A stretch of 64,000 nucleotides of DNA from Deroplatys truncata (lineage: Eukaryota; Arthropoda; Insecta; Mantodea; Mantidae). The stretch spans positions 663,474,618 through 663,538,617 of the forward strand of contig CM060990.1 in the NCBI GenBank assembly GCA_030765065.1, given 5' to 3'. Below the pieces are notes generated by a model that had not been told where the DNA came from, did not search any database, and saw nothing but the letters and a program-made list of their open reading frames with translations. Below are positions 34,941 to 46,903 of the stretch, in pieces. The translations under genes were made by a program, and so were the position numbers. Every line of letters starts with the position of its first letter. Position 1 is the stretch's first letter.

Positions 34941-36006
34941 CTCTTTCTTCCTTTGTTCGCTTTTTCTTTAGTTTCTTGTCTCACCTTTAACTTGTATCCT
35001 GTACGGTCAATGACCTGCTCACTAAGCATTTGTGTAATAATTTTAATAATTTAATACCAATAAAGATACCTTATCTATGTGTCTGCCTGTCTGTCTGTCT
35101 ACTATTATTTCCAGTATGCTTCTTCTAAGTAACAGGTAAATGCAAAGGAAGAAACAAAGGTATAATTATAAACGGGATATGTACTATACAGTCTGAAACA
35201 ATACATCCTAAGTAACTAAAACAATGGTAATACAATATATACCTAAACTAGCTCCATGAATAGAACTATATTGTATATTTCAATTAAAGGAACAAAAGCA
35301 CAAATAAACGTACGTGTATTAAACATTTAAAACAACATAAATAGCTAGTGGTAATACAATACACAGAACACGCGTGAATGAATATGCTGCGAAAGCCAAC
35401 GGTAAATACAAAAGAAGAAACAGAAGTAAAGTTATAAACGGTCTGATTGGGTACTTCATATTTTCGCCTCTCATTGTACAGTTATTTACATAATTAATAC
35501 TTGCCCTTGTGCGTACAGTTTTGTTTCTAACTGTTCAGTTATCGTGTTCTGGAAGGAACGACTTATTGTTGTAACTCACACATCTGCACCTATATCTGTT
35601 GCATCACCTGTACTACACATACTGAAACTGTAAATGCTACAGGGGTGGCCAGCTCAGTCCTGCGTTGAATCTGCTATAGTATCCCATCTCTCTCGGGATG
35701 CCGGCCTTTTCTGCATTTGTTATTCCTTTAGCTACACTACTATTTTATTAGCCCTGAGTAACTTCCATTATAATGATGCACAAGGTGATTGTCATAATTA
35801 TTCAGTTTGACATCAGCCAAATTTTACATTAAACAAAACCAGCAAAGCACACATAGGTATATATGTACACATATACAACCATGCGCACAATTAATATTAT
35901 AATTATTATTTTATAATTAAACCTTAAGCTTGGTATTTTCAGCCTAATTGAACATTAAACAAACCCAAACACATACGCATACACACATTTGTACATATAT
36001 ACAACC

Positions 36007-37024
36007 CTTGAAGACGGGCGATATTTGTCGTTTTTTGAAGCCGTTCTTTTTGTTTCAATATTTCTGGCGATGCTGCTGCCGTGGTTGGCTATGAGATCTT
36101 TCTCTCAGAGTATGCGTGGGCGTATTTTGAAAGGATAACACCAGTTTAGATTGCCTGAGAAATTTAATGTTATCTAGTACTTGAACTATAGGGCGAATTG
36201 CCAACAATTTGAAGATAAAGAATGAAACTGATTATGGATCGTAGCACTCGAAACTCTAACAATTGTATTATTGTACCTGATAACTTCTGCAGTATCAATT
36301 TTACGGTTTGAAATAACTGTTTCCACAATAAAATAAACTAGAAGTGTAAATTGCCGCGAGTGGATAAAATGCTTAACAGCAAAGGCCCTCGCGAACAGCT
36401 AACACTACTCGCATAGGCGCGTCACTGGGCGCTTAAAATACCCAAGAGTCGTCAAAAGAATCCAGAGTGAAGAATGTATGCACAAACGCGTGCACGAAAA
36501 GTGTGTCTGATTTAGATTGTGTGCACTTATATAAACTTAAGCTCCGCCTACTATAGATCTACCCCCACTAAGCTTCCCTCTTAGGCGAAGCCTATCTTAC
36601 AAGTGTAGGTCTGTTACCTTGTTGCAAGGGCACCTCTCTGAATCTCAGAATTTCATTTCCTTTAATTTTTTACAGAATTCCGGTATACGTTAATGTTCAA
36701 ACGTACTGAATTCACCCCTTAACTGCATTCCACGAACTTTTATACTCGTACTAACACATTCGCTTCTTCGGTTGTCGCTAATGACTTTGCGTAACATGAC
36801 TCGCTAATGACCTGTGCCTTGTACAAATCCTTTAAACTCAAGCTTATTACATTATACCTTGATTTAATATACAGAAATTATGTATTGCAATTATTTCTGT
36901 ACCTTATTATTATTTCTCTATTTAACTATTTATATCTTCCTGTCGATATTTACGCTATCACTCTGCACATCATTAATTTATAATAATTATTAATAAATTA
37001 GCCCTACGCTTGGTAAGTTTCTGC
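36007..37024 (+). repeat. LTR-like module in segmental copy B
   Basis: Counterpart of 27177-28171. It starts TTGAAGACGGGCG, shares ATGAGATCTTTCTCTCAG and GTATGCGTGGGCGTATTTTG, and ends near TTGGTAAGTTTCTG. No coding capacity. Confidence 0.45.
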
Positions 37025-37380
37025 CAATTTGTACATTAAGCACAACATGTAACACTCACACATTCATATGTATGTACCTACATATTTACAACCCTGCACA
37101 TATGTCTAATTTTATACTTATTTTTAATTAACCCTTAAACTTGGCAGCATTAGCCTAATTCTACATTAAACAAATGTTGCAATACGTTACACACTTTTAT
37201 ATACAGGGTGGCCCACTCAAAACTTTCACCGCAAATATCTGTGAATCAACCACAGATATTGAAAAACAACTTTCACGGGTAAGTGGGCAGGGGTGGGGCT
37301 CATTAATGTAAATAATCTCGGCCACTCAGAAGCTTAACCAAATATGACTTTCAGCACCCCTGAGTAACTTCAATTATAAT

Positions 37381-38184
37381 GCTGCACGTAAGATTAACGT
37401 CATAAATATTATTAATTAATCAATCCTCCTTTTACCTACAGAAGTAATAACATTAAAAATGCTCGATCATTCCATTTAGAACGTGGACATTAGAGGTCCT
37501 TGCATTAATTCATCCACAAAAAACGGGCATGTTTTTGCTCATGATTATTATGAATAATACATTAATGGAAATTAATTTAATTCTAACGCACGTTTATGGG
37601 TACATGAATATAATAAACATAGAATTTCATGTAATCTTGTTAAGTTCGCGGCAACAATTGGTACTATATAGTAGAACTGCTTATAAATTAACTATTATGG
37701 AACAACATGACTTAACAGCTGTGCTCAGGCTTGCGTCAAGCGTTAATGCTGAATTCTTGTTAATGAGCGAATTGCTTATTAAACAACCGATAACCGCCCC
37801 CACTCTAACACACTGCTCGCAAATGTCGGAGCCGGTACAATCGGCATGTGATACTGGATGGTAGCAATAGCTTTAGTCCCGAGTTCACCACTACGATTTC
37901 TTCTGAAAAATTATGTGGAACTGCCCAATATAGATGGAGATACCCACTTCTGACAGGCTTGCCGGAGGAGCTCAAAGGCTCTAGGTTGGTGGCACCTTGC
38001 TGGCTAGAGCAATAGCTGACGGATCTTGCCGTTTAAACATACCCTGCCAAGAAGTGTTAGAAGTCTCACGTTATTTAAACTTTGCGGTACGCTGGTTCGG
38101 TTCCAGAGGAGGACGAAACAGTCACAGAGCACATATCCATCCCGCACCACACACCATCAAACTACCCAGTCAAATCCCGTACCC
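37381..38184. other. Non-coding stretch, nothing firmly recognised
   Basis: The open frame at 37529-37864 has no domain. From about 37860 to 38180 the sequence is less AT-rich (GAGTTCACC, then TGGTTCGGTTCC) and may be another SINE next to S5, but I could not define its ends. Confidence 0.35.
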
Positions 38185-38465
38185 CAAAAGGGTACCTCCT
38201 CCGTGGTCTAGGGGTACCTCTAGTTCCCGAGTTCGTGGATTCAAATCTGGCGGAGGGCGATGGATTATTTTTTTCTGGCGTAAAAATTCTTAGATTGCCT
38301 TCCTTCGGATAGCCGATAATCCCGTGTCGTAGTTTTAAGGCACGTGAAAGAACCTCAATCTGATAAAGAGGCCTGTGAGCAAAATTTACGGTCTTTCATG
38401 ACCAATATAGAATGGGGCGCTAACGGCCATAGTAGTTAAAGAGTGTCCATAAATAAAGCTCAATT
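38185..38465 (+). repeat. tRNA-derived SINE, family S5, copy 1
   Basis: The tRNA-like head has CCGTGGTCTAGGGGTACC (box A-like) and GGATTCAAATCTGGC (box B-like). The body includes CCCGTGTCGTAG, then AAAGAACCTCAA, GATAAAGAGGCCTGTG and CATAAATAAAGCTC. A second copy on the minus strand is at 45200-45405. Confidence 0.7.
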
Positions 38466-38499
38466 TAATTTTTACAGACACACAAACACACACGCACAC

Positions 38500-39840
38500 G
38501 TACAGGTGGGCGCACAGAACTTTTTCTAAAGATGGTTTTGTTTTGTATTCAAGGGGCCCTAAAACTTTTCTTTCCGGCAAAATATCAGTATTGAAACTTG
38601 GTGTTTAGGTTCAGCCTCTTCCTCCAAAAATACGACACGAGATTTTCAACAAAATACATGGAAAGTGTTTCCTTCTTTTTGTTTTTCTCAAAAACGTCTA
38701 GCGATTTTTATTAAAACACCATATCTTTAAGAGACTTGCATGAAAAATGAAATGTGTATCTTAAATTTTCTACAAAGAGCCTGTAATGTCCTCTTCATTC
38801 TCAAGGAATTTTACATAATTGGTAAACCGTAAGAGATAGGCAAGATCTTACTGACCAAAAAATTTCAGACCTCGTTAAATCACATAATTTATATAAAATG
38901 AAAATTCTTGTGGCGTTAACAATTTCAGTGATATTATTTCCTTTATATTTTCCGCTATTCGCTTTTCACTTTCTCTACTACGTATAGCAAGTAGGGGAAG
39001 TATTGCATTGCACCTAAAAATTCAACACCAAGATTTCACCGGAAGTACATGTTTCGAGACCCGCTGAATCCCCCCCAAAAAACAGCAGTTTTAGAAAAAG
39101 GTCCGTGCGTGTCTGTCTGTGTGGATGTTTGTCTGTGTGTCTGTGAAGAGCATAATTCAAAAAGTCGGACAGATACCAAGCTTGATATTTAGATTCAGCA
39201 TCTTTCAGATTTTTAAAAATATCCCCCACCCCAGGCTACACCAAAAATGGAACATTTTTCAAAAACGTTTATTTTCCCGAACATGGCTAACGATTTTCAT
39301 TAAAGTATTATATATTATAAGATATTTTCATGACAAATAAAATGTATATCTGGAATTTTCTGGGAGTGTCCCCAAATCTGCTCTCCTTCTTAAATGACTT
39401 TTGCATATTCGATAAACCGTAAGAGATAGACAAAATGTTACTACACAAAAGATATAGATCTCGTAAAAGCACACAATTTATGTCAAACACACTTTGTGTG
39501 TGAACCATTTCTGAGATACTCCTTGTTGTTTGTTTGAATTTTCCAATTCATATACCGTTTCTCAAATTGGAGTTCTTTTTTCGTTTTATATATTTATGGT
39601 GTTTTTTGTGTCCTGGACATGCTAAGAGAATGAAACGCTCCACAAAGCGACGAGCTCTAAGATTTGACTATCACTTAGAGCCTACCATATTCCCCTTGCA
39701 CCTAAAGAAAATCAGCAATAAATTATTTTCTGCAAATTTTTTATCTCGATTAACATGAAATAGATGGATAATAAGCGTTTGTAAAAATAGTTTGTAAAAG
39801 AGTAGACTTAGTCATGTGGGCGCAACACCTCAGACTTTTT
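38500..39840 (+). repeat. Two adjacent Rep-1 copies, plus orientation
   Basis: The first copy (about 38500-38960) is 5'-shortened and begins near CACAGAACTTTTTCTAAAG. The second (about 38975-39840) begins at CTACTACGTATAGCAAG and ends at GCGCAACACCTCAGAC. Both carry the GACACGAG/GATTTTCA and TAAAATGTATATCT/GGAATTTT landmarks. Confidence 0.7.
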
Positions 39841-40139
39841 CCTCTTTTGCTCATGGAAAAAAGCATGAAATTCAACGTGTAAATGTGTAATGGATGTTTA
39901 CGTATATTAAGAAGATATACACAAAATCACAAACCTTTTTGAGAGTAGTTTGTAGTAGAATGAGTAGAGAAACTCGTGTAAATGTAACGCAGACGTTTTT
40001 AACATCACGTTTTGCTACTCCTTAGGCTAATGTTTTGAATTAATGTACCTTATTTCCGATGTTAACTTAATAATGTGTAAATTATATATATTCTTTAGAA
40101 TAGTATCGGTGAAATAACAAAATCTAAGTGAAAAAATCG
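39841..40139 (+). repeat. Rep-1 end fragment and unassigned sequence
   Basis: A short 3' Rep-1 end (GTAGAGAAACTCGTGTAAAT, then GCAGACG) at about 39940-39990. The rest is unassigned. Confidence 0.5.
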
Positions 40140-40880
40140 GATGTGATACTTTCACATGACTTTCTCTACCCTCTATCATTTATTAGTGGGTATATAAACT
40201 TGTCTTGATAAATCAAATTCTTATATTCACTTCACTTTAATCGAAATAAACTTTTTGCAGAAATAGTTATATAAAACATTTCGTTATAGATAGCTACAAA
40301 GGGAACAGTGACAGTCACATGTTTAAGAATTGGACACTAAGCACTGCCTTAAAATTCCATACTGGCTTTTAAACAACGGCTAGGTATTGAACAATTCAAA
40401 CTATCAATAACAGATGTATAGGAAACCTTGATGCCAAAAAAGGAATAATAATAATAATAAAAATAATAAATAATGTATATATTTGAATTAAATTATGTTC
40501 CTTAAAGGGATCTATATTTCTTTTGTAATCCGTTTTTGTCTATTGGTTATCCTTTACAAGTTATACAAAATTATACAACATTCCTTCCGAATGAAAAGGA
40601 TTTCAAGGGCTATTCCCAGAAAATTCAACATACATTTTATTTGTCATGTAAATATCTTTAACATACCGAATTTTATTCAAAATAATTAAGAGACATTTTT
40701 TAGAAAAACAAAAATTTCTAAAAGTGTTCCAAGTAAAGAGTAGTTTGGGATGAGGAATTTTCTTGAAAACCTTCATGTAACATCTTTGGAAGGTACTGAA
40801 CTCATACCATGTTTGGTGCTTACCCCACTTTTCGTTTTTGAGTTATGCTGTTCACACACACACACGGAACTTTTTCTAAA
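40140..40880 (-). repeat. Rep-1 copy, minus orientation
   Basis: Starts CTTTCACATGACTTTCTC, passes ATGAAAAGGATTTCAAGGG, CCCAGAAAATTCAACATACA and AATTTTCTTGAAAACCTTC, and ends at the CA-rich spot at 40855-40865. Confidence 0.75.
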
Positions 40881-41720
40881 GTCTGATGAGTTACACTCAC
40901 ATGACTTTCTCTATTTATGTACAAACGTGTTAACACGTTCTTCGTGTTAATCGAGAAATAAACTACCTTATTGCTAATTTCCTTGCAGTGCAAGGGCAAC
41001 ATGGTAGGCTTTAAGCAATAGTCAAATCTTCTAAGAGCTGGTTGCTATGTGGAGCATGTCCAGGACATAAAAAAAACGAATAACGAATTCCCATTTGAGA
41101 AACGGATAAGTATTGGAAAATTCAAACAAATAACAAGGAATCCCTCTGAAGTGGTTCACTGGAAAAAATAAATAAATAAATGACATAAGTAGTGTGTTTT
41201 AACGACATCTACACTTTTTGTGTAGAAACATTTTGTCTGTCTCTTACGGTTTACCAGTTATGCAAAAGCCTTTCAGAGTGAAGAGCACTTTTGGGGACAT
41301 TCCCAGAGAATTCAAGATATACACTTCATTTTTCATAAAAATATCTAAAATGTACTATATTTTAATCAATATCGTCAGAGTAATTTTTGTGAAAAACGAA
41401 ATTTTCGAAAATGTTACATATAAAGGGTAGTGTGGGGTGGCTGACTTTCTTAAAAATCTTTATGTCGCATCTTTTAAAAATACTGAACGTAAATACCAAG
41501 TTTAGTGTTTATCCGACTTTTCATTTTTGAGGTGTGATGATCACAGACACACACGCGGACCTTTTTCTAAAAACGCTTTTTTTTTTTTTTTTTGGATTCA
41601 GGGGGCCTCAATACATGTATTTCCGGTGAAGTCTCGGTATCGAATTTTTGGATGGAATGCAATACCTTTCCTACTTACTATGTACGTGGCAGAGAAAGTA
41701 AACATGGTTTGGAAAAGAAA
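40881..41720 (-). repeat. Rep-1 copy, minus orientation
   Basis: Starts TGATGAGTTACACTCACATG, includes the AAAGCCTTTCAGAGTGAAGA and CCCAGAGAATTCAAGATATA blocks, and ends at ATGTACGTGGCAGAGAAAGT. It sits head to tail with the previous copy. Confidence 0.75.
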
Positions 41721-41940
41721 TACCTAGCTTCTCTGAAGCTACAGTCGCCAGCGTAGCGCTATCTGCACGTTGCATGAACCAAGTGCAGGTTTTAGCATAC
41801 TTCTCAGTAGATGGTGGGAGTTTCAGAAGGGTTTCATTATATCCATAAAGTCTCTTTCAGGGCCACACGGGGAATTAAAAAGTTAAAAATTACTATATAT
41901 TGACCTGTATACTATATTGGAGCCTGGGTATATTTTATAA

Positions 41941-42200
41941 TAGTGATGGGACGATACCACCATTTATCGATACTCGATACCGATAATGATTTTTGAGCAC
42001 CGATACTCGATACTCGATCCTTGACAAAAAACTGAAGGCGATAGCTAACTCTGAAATATGTTATAAGTAGTTTTCTGTGTATACAGGAATTTAACCAATT
42101 TTGTATTCTGTAATTCCGAAATTGTTCTTGTTTGACGTTCTCTAAATGGCAGACGTTGTTTATCTTGATAATGCCACGGTTTATATATCCCCTATTATTA
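41941..42200. mobile_element. Possible hAT-type transposon end
   Basis: TAGTGATGGGACGATACC followed by repeated ATCGATACTCGATACCGAT motifs resembles the CAGTGATGGG-type ends and subterminal repeats of hAT elements. The opposite end and any transposase are not seen. Confidence 0.3.
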
Positions 42201-42203
42201 AGC

Positions 42204-42205
42204 AA

Positions 42206-42237
<32 letters not shown>

Positions 42238-42262
42238 GTAATAATAATAATAATAATAATTC
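42204..42262 (+). repeat. AAT microsatellite
   Basis: Run of AAT/TAA trinucleotides broken once by AAATAGT. Confidence 0.9.
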
Positions 42263-42569
42263 CTTTGGTTCCCTTTTTATCTAACTATTATATTTTGTGC
42301 TGATAACTTTCAAAGAAAGGTTTTTCCATTCACAGAAAAACAAATACTATCGGTTCTTCTTTATCTTGCAATCTTGAAAATATCAACTATTATATATTTT
42401 ACATGAAACTCAAACAACTAGAAATAATGTGCGTGTTACACCATTGTACCCCTATTCACAACTACTACATAGTAACTTGGTGGATTAAGCCTCTCTACTA
42501 CCCACCCTCATACATTAGCATACACATGTTTAATATATGTTCTTTACGAATAAAGAAATAGAAATAGAG

Positions 42570-42960
42570 AACAAGTGTGTAAAATGATAAACAGCATGTA
42601 TTGGAGAATGTTTACGTTTACAACACTCAATGTTCACACTAATGAATCCGAAGATGATGATGTCCACGGAACTGAATGTAAATCTGGGACCGGTGGTTCC
42701 CCGCAATTGGGATCTATATATGAACCATATCCGGGAAACAAACCAAGAGTAGGTATTGCCATTTGCGGAGAAGGTCAAAGTAGTTATTTTTTTAAGTACC
42801 TTTGTTTACCCAGTTTACGAGTACTGTGTTTTACTTTACAGTTTTTACCGGAATTACACATATAACACACACACAAACACCCATGCCCATAGCGGGACTC
42901 GAACCCGCGACAGGCGGTGCGCCGAAGCTATAGGCGGCTACGACGGCAGCCGATTATTGA
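42570..42960 (-). repeat. tRNA-derived SINE-like element, family S6
   Basis: On the minus strand a perfect T-arm (GCGGG-TTCGAGT-CCCGC) lies at about 42893-42910, with a degraded tRNA-like region before it. A CA/TG stretch and a body down to about 42570 follow. The plus-strand frame 42575-42865 is probably a shadow of this repeat. Confidence 0.5.
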
Positions 42961-43417
42961 TTACCTGTTGCTGCTCTGAATGTTTGCTTGTGGGAGGCAG
43001 CGTGTTTGAGGTGATTCGTTCCGTCCATAAGAGATGGCAGATGTAAACAACTCTCATTATTATATGCAGACTTTTATTATTGATTTCATATAAGGAGTAT
43101 AATGGGGGGAAAATTTTTTAAATCAAATGAGCAAATGCATATGTGTGGTAATGCTGCATATAAGTCACATTATTATTCCGTACATACTGCGGAAATTGGA
43201 TATTATATTCGGTCATTGGGACCAAAAGGGCCCTTATAAAAATATAAGTACACGAATGCAGAGCAAAGCAATTGTATTTAAAGCAATAAAAGGAGAATGC
43301 ACTTAGTGTGAAATTTTTGGAATGGATTGCTGGATAAAAAAAACAGCAATCCGTATAATGATTAGTACTATAGTAAGTTTAGACGTGTACACAAAGGCAC
43401 CTGAACTGTAACAAGCG

Positions 43418-43467
<50 letters not shown>

Positions 43468-43990
43468 GCATAACTGTAAAACGGAAGATCCATACTTGAT
43501 ATTTTAAGTGCCTGGGGCAAGATAATGACAAGCCACAATATGGTCATTTTACATGTGTTGTTTTAAGAATTAAGGACACTTTCCATAAAACACCACATCC
43601 TCTGCCCTTTTGAACCAATTAATTAAAGCGCAACATGCTTCGGGTGCTCATAAATCTTCACGGTTTGGAGAATATGTTAAGCCAAATAAATATTTATTTT
43701 TAAGGCATTAAATATTTTAGGGGTATTTAATGAACTATAATTCATACGGTAAGCAACCATTTTTGGTGTTTAAAATCCTAATATTTTCGAAGAAGTCAGA
43801 TAATTAATTTTAGCAGCAATTTGTGTTGGAAATTGGATTATGAAAAAGCGTGACTTATCACTATTTTGCCCCAAGCATATGATTTAAGTTCGGCGTCATC
43901 CAAGGATGCGACACGAGAGAAAATCTCACTGCTTTAAACTGTCGTTTAAAAGGAAAAACGTTTGTGTTTTTGGATTCTCTCAAAAATGAC
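43418..43990 (+). repeat. (TG)n(AG)n microsatellite and second copy of the Rep-1 middle segment
   Basis: The TG run and AG run at 43418-43468 are followed by AACTGTAAAACGGAAG. The segment shared with 29290-29710 comes next: TTTCCATAAAACACCACATC, AATTAAAGCGCAACATGC, then GGCGTCATCCAAGGATGCGA. It ends at CTCTCAAAAATG. The two copies diverge by perhaps 15 percent. Confidence 0.7.
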
Positions 43991-44649
43991 TAGACGTAGT
44001 CGAGCATTGTCTACTTCCGAGATTCTCCAGTATACTTAATGCATGTGCATTGCATACTGTTTTATTGATGATAGTGAATGATAGAAATAGTGCTTATGTG
44101 AAAATAAAATTAATTGCTAACAAATGTTGAACATTGCTCCATTAGGAAGGTCACCAACAGTAAAACTTGGTGGCGAAATGGCGATCGATTTATCTGCGCC
44201 TGTTTGTTGACCTTAAAGAAATTCTATGCGTTATACTCACATGACTTTCTCTGACCTGTATAATTTACTAATAGATATAAAAACTTACCTTACGAAAGCT
44301 TATTTTTCTTCCTACTTCGTTTTATACGAGATAAATTTTTACAGAAATAATTGCATTACACACTTAGTTATAGATACAAAGAGAATAGCGACAATCAAAT
44401 GATTAAGAACTGGACCTATATGCTGGCCTTAAAATTCCATGCTGCTTCCGTGCATTCGCGAGAAACAACTGAATGTCGACAGCCCTTAAAAGAACAGCTG
44501 AGTATTGAACAATTCGAAGCATTAATAATGTTTATCTTGGAAATGGCTGATGCCACAAAAAAAACTGTTTCAAATAATTTGTGTGTTTTAAAGGGGTTTA
44601 CATTTTTTGTGGAGTAAGTTTTGGTCTATCAAATTAAATTGAGTTTTAT

Positions 44650-45199
44650 TTATGGACACCGAGCAGGATGGCTCAGGCGGTAACGTCTGTGGCCCGTGTT
44701 CGGGAGGTCGTGGGTTCGATTGCTGCGGCCGACCTTCCTGACCCATGAGTTTTTTTTCAAGGGTTTCCCCGGGTCGCTAGGCGAGTACTCGGAAGGTTCC
44801 TTATATACCCTGAATTTCCTGTCCCTCCATTTCATCTCCGTTCTCATTTCACTTCCGCCTTCATCTGCTGGGTCTGTTTCAGGGATGAAAGTGTCGGCGT
44901 TGCATGACAGGGGAAAAGGATGCTGTTTGCAAACCTTCGCCCCCGGAATGGGGCCACCTTCGAGCCCCGGACGCCCAGTGGGATGTACAAGCCTTGAGGG
45001 GAGCCGGTTCCACCAGCTGACATCCGAGGATTTTCACTCTGTAAAGGTAGGGAACCTGCCCTCTGCTCTGTCATGTTTCATGGCCCGGTCGCCCTCTGTC
45101 TCCTCTTACTTCATCCCTCCTTCCCGGGGGCACCCCGTCTGGGGCATAGGCACAAAAGATCTTGCAGGTCAAGGTGACATGTCCCCCTCCGTACCTAGT
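44650..45199 (+). repeat. tRNA-derived SINE, family S3, copy 1 (about 540 bases, GC-rich)
   Basis: The head reads CCGAGCAGGATGGCTCAGGC (box A region), then GTCGTGGGTTCGATTGC (box B). A GC-rich body follows, with CTAGGCGAGTACTCGGAAG, CCCGGAATGGGGCC and GTCCCCCTCCGTACC. Other copies are at 48545, 48930 and (minus) 53831. The 250-codon open frame crossing it (44696-45448) is a by-product of high GC. Confidence 0.75.
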
Positions 45200-45405
45200 C
45201 GTACTCGTCCTTTATTTATGGGCAGTTTTTACCTACTACGGTTCTTAGCATGCCATCCTATATTGGGCATGAGATACCGAAAATTTTGCACAGAGGCCTC
45301 TTTATCAGGCTTAAGGTTCTTTTACGTTCCACAAATCTACGACACGGGACCACCGGCTTTACTTCCCTTCCGAAGGAAAGCATGTTCGGACTATCGCTTA
45401 ACGTT
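45200..45405 (-). repeat. SINE family S5, copy 2 (head missing)
   Basis: The reverse complement gives CCCGTGTCGTAGATTTGTGG, then AAAAGAACCTTAAGCC, GATAAAGAGGCCTCTG and CATAAATAAAGG, matching the body of 38185-38465. Confidence 0.7.
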
Positions 45406-45639
45406 TACCAATTTTACAAACTTCAAGGTATATTGGGTTGTCTCATAAGTTCGTTCGTTTTGCTTGCAAGTACCATTTATAGCGCCTGAAAACCCTGAAA
45501 CGTGTGTACACTCAAGTTATTCTAGTTCCCTAACCACCCCTACGACTTAGGGAACAACAACCATACTCACTATTGGAAGTGTGAGTGTGTATTTGTGACT
45601 GACGTTGGATAGAACAGCGTGAACTTGGGTTTACAAACT

Positions 45640-45954
45640 ATGGAAAGCAAAAAAGAACATTTCCGACATCTTATGCTATTTTACTATCGTAAGGGTAAAA
45701 CCGCCTCACAATGCCGCCAGAAAATTTGTGCTGTCTACGGAGAAGATGCAGTAACGAAGCGAGCATGTCAAAAATGGTTTAGTCGATTCACTAAAAACAA
45801 ACCTCGGTCTGGACGGCCAATGGTTACGGACGTGGAAAGAATTCATGAAACGATAGTCAACAATCTACGAATTACAACTCGGGTGTTGGCATTGGAGCAC
45901 AATTTAACTCGTGCTACTGTAGCCAGGAACTTAGCAATATATTGTCAACAATAA
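45640..45954 (+). pseudogene. Mariner transposase remnant, N-terminal DNA-binding part
   Basis: MESKKEHFRHLMLFYYRKGK begins at the ATG at 45640 and runs about 105 codons. It covers the paired HTH and the RSGRP linker, then ARNLAIYCQQ and a stop. The last residues come from a junction. After AGGAACTTAG the sequence jumps to the region that encodes the C-terminal end in element 3 (AATATATTGTC, then GGTGTATACT), but out of frame. All three catalytic Asp motifs are missing. Similar N-termini occur in mariner proteins and in the mariner part of SETMAR. Confidence 0.8.
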
Positions 45955-46070
45955 TGGTGTATACTGCAGGAAATAAATAGTTTGCTTACAAAACCTAACT
46001 GCCGTAGTTATTTATCTTTTGAACGACCTTGTATTTAAAGTTTGTAAACTGAAAGTTCGGCAACTACACT

Positions 46071-46903
46071 GGTTTTTTTGTTTGTTTTTTTAGATTCTGG
46101 TGATACTTTTTTTTATAATGTATTACCAGTATCTTATAAGATTTTTACATGAAGTTTTACAGTTTTTTTATTACAGCGTGAAATCCAACTGCAAATTTAA
46201 TACGTTCCATATCCGGGGTTGTCGCCGAAGCTTGTATCGCTCTGGCCGAAGCCATTTCTGGAAAGTGAGGAGAGATGGGGATTCTTCGTGCAAACAGTAA
46301 TGATAGAGTGCTAATGTTAACCACACCTGTGTAATTTCGGTAGCTCCCTTCTGAAACTCCCAAGCTAATAGGACAGACGTAGTCAGATGTTCCAAACAGC
46401 TGCCGATTAAATGACCTATATGTTTCTTGGTCCAACTCCATATGTCCCTGATACTAACACAGGTGGTTATTCGATGGATTTGAGTGTCTACCCCACCACA
46501 ACGCTTACACCAAGGTGCCTAGGATAAATTATGTTTATATCGCTTGGACTCTGTAGGTATTAATTCGTTGATGAAGAAATAAAAAGAAACCTTCCACTCC
46601 AAGGGTATATAGTTTATAAGCAACATTTTCCATACCCGCTGTCATGGTGAGTTAGGGTATTTCCGTTCTATTGCAGGCACTGTCATGGTATCTTTCAGCA
46701 ACGTGGTATATAACGTTTTGGTGGTGGGAAGACTGAGCGACGTATCTATCACTGGTAGTATTTTTCTATAGCCTGTCAGAACCTGTTTGAAGTGTCCGGC
46801 AGCCGTCCCAGCCATGTTCATACAAAACTGCACAACCTGATTGGCACCGTGACTGTGGAGAGTACTCAATATAGTATGGAGCAACAAAGCCCGACATTTA
46901 ATA
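46071..46903 (-). pseudogene. Retrocopy of an unrecognised mRNA inserted in mariner 2
   Basis: The insert is bracketed by ACACT (46066-46070 and 46904-46908). Relative to mariner element 3 it interrupts GGCAACTAC...GTAGC. Read on the minus strand it ends in an A-rich tail (TAAAAAAACAAACAAAAAAA). Two open stretches carry protein-like composition: 46642-46887 (ANQVVQFCMNMAGTAAGHFK region) and 46157-46441 (MELDQETYRSFNRQLFGTSD, then PHFPEMASARAIQASATT). Stops and frame changes separate them, and the first is open right to the 5' junction, so the copy is probably 5'-truncated. The product is not recognised. A nucleoprotein of an RNA virus is one possibility, and a host gene retrocopy is another. 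Confidence 0.6.

Larger units (their letters stand above)
32702..37380 (+). repeat. Segmental repeat, copy B (about 4.7 kb)
   Basis: Second copy of 24545-28560. It includes the LINE tail, a Rep-1 unit at 34090-34940, the LTR-like module at 36007 and the terminal AAAACTTTCACCGCAAATAT unit at about 37215-37375. It preserves the empty site for the solo LTR found in copy A. Confidence 0.8.

Noticed and set aside
42890-42962. tRNA gene on the minus strand
   Set aside because: The T-arm is perfect but the rest of the cloverleaf is degraded, and repeat sequence continues after it.
44696-45448. 250-codon open frame as a gene
   Set aside because: It crosses a GC-rich S3 SINE, the S5 SINE and part of Rep-1. 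It has no domain, and stops are rare there only because of composition.
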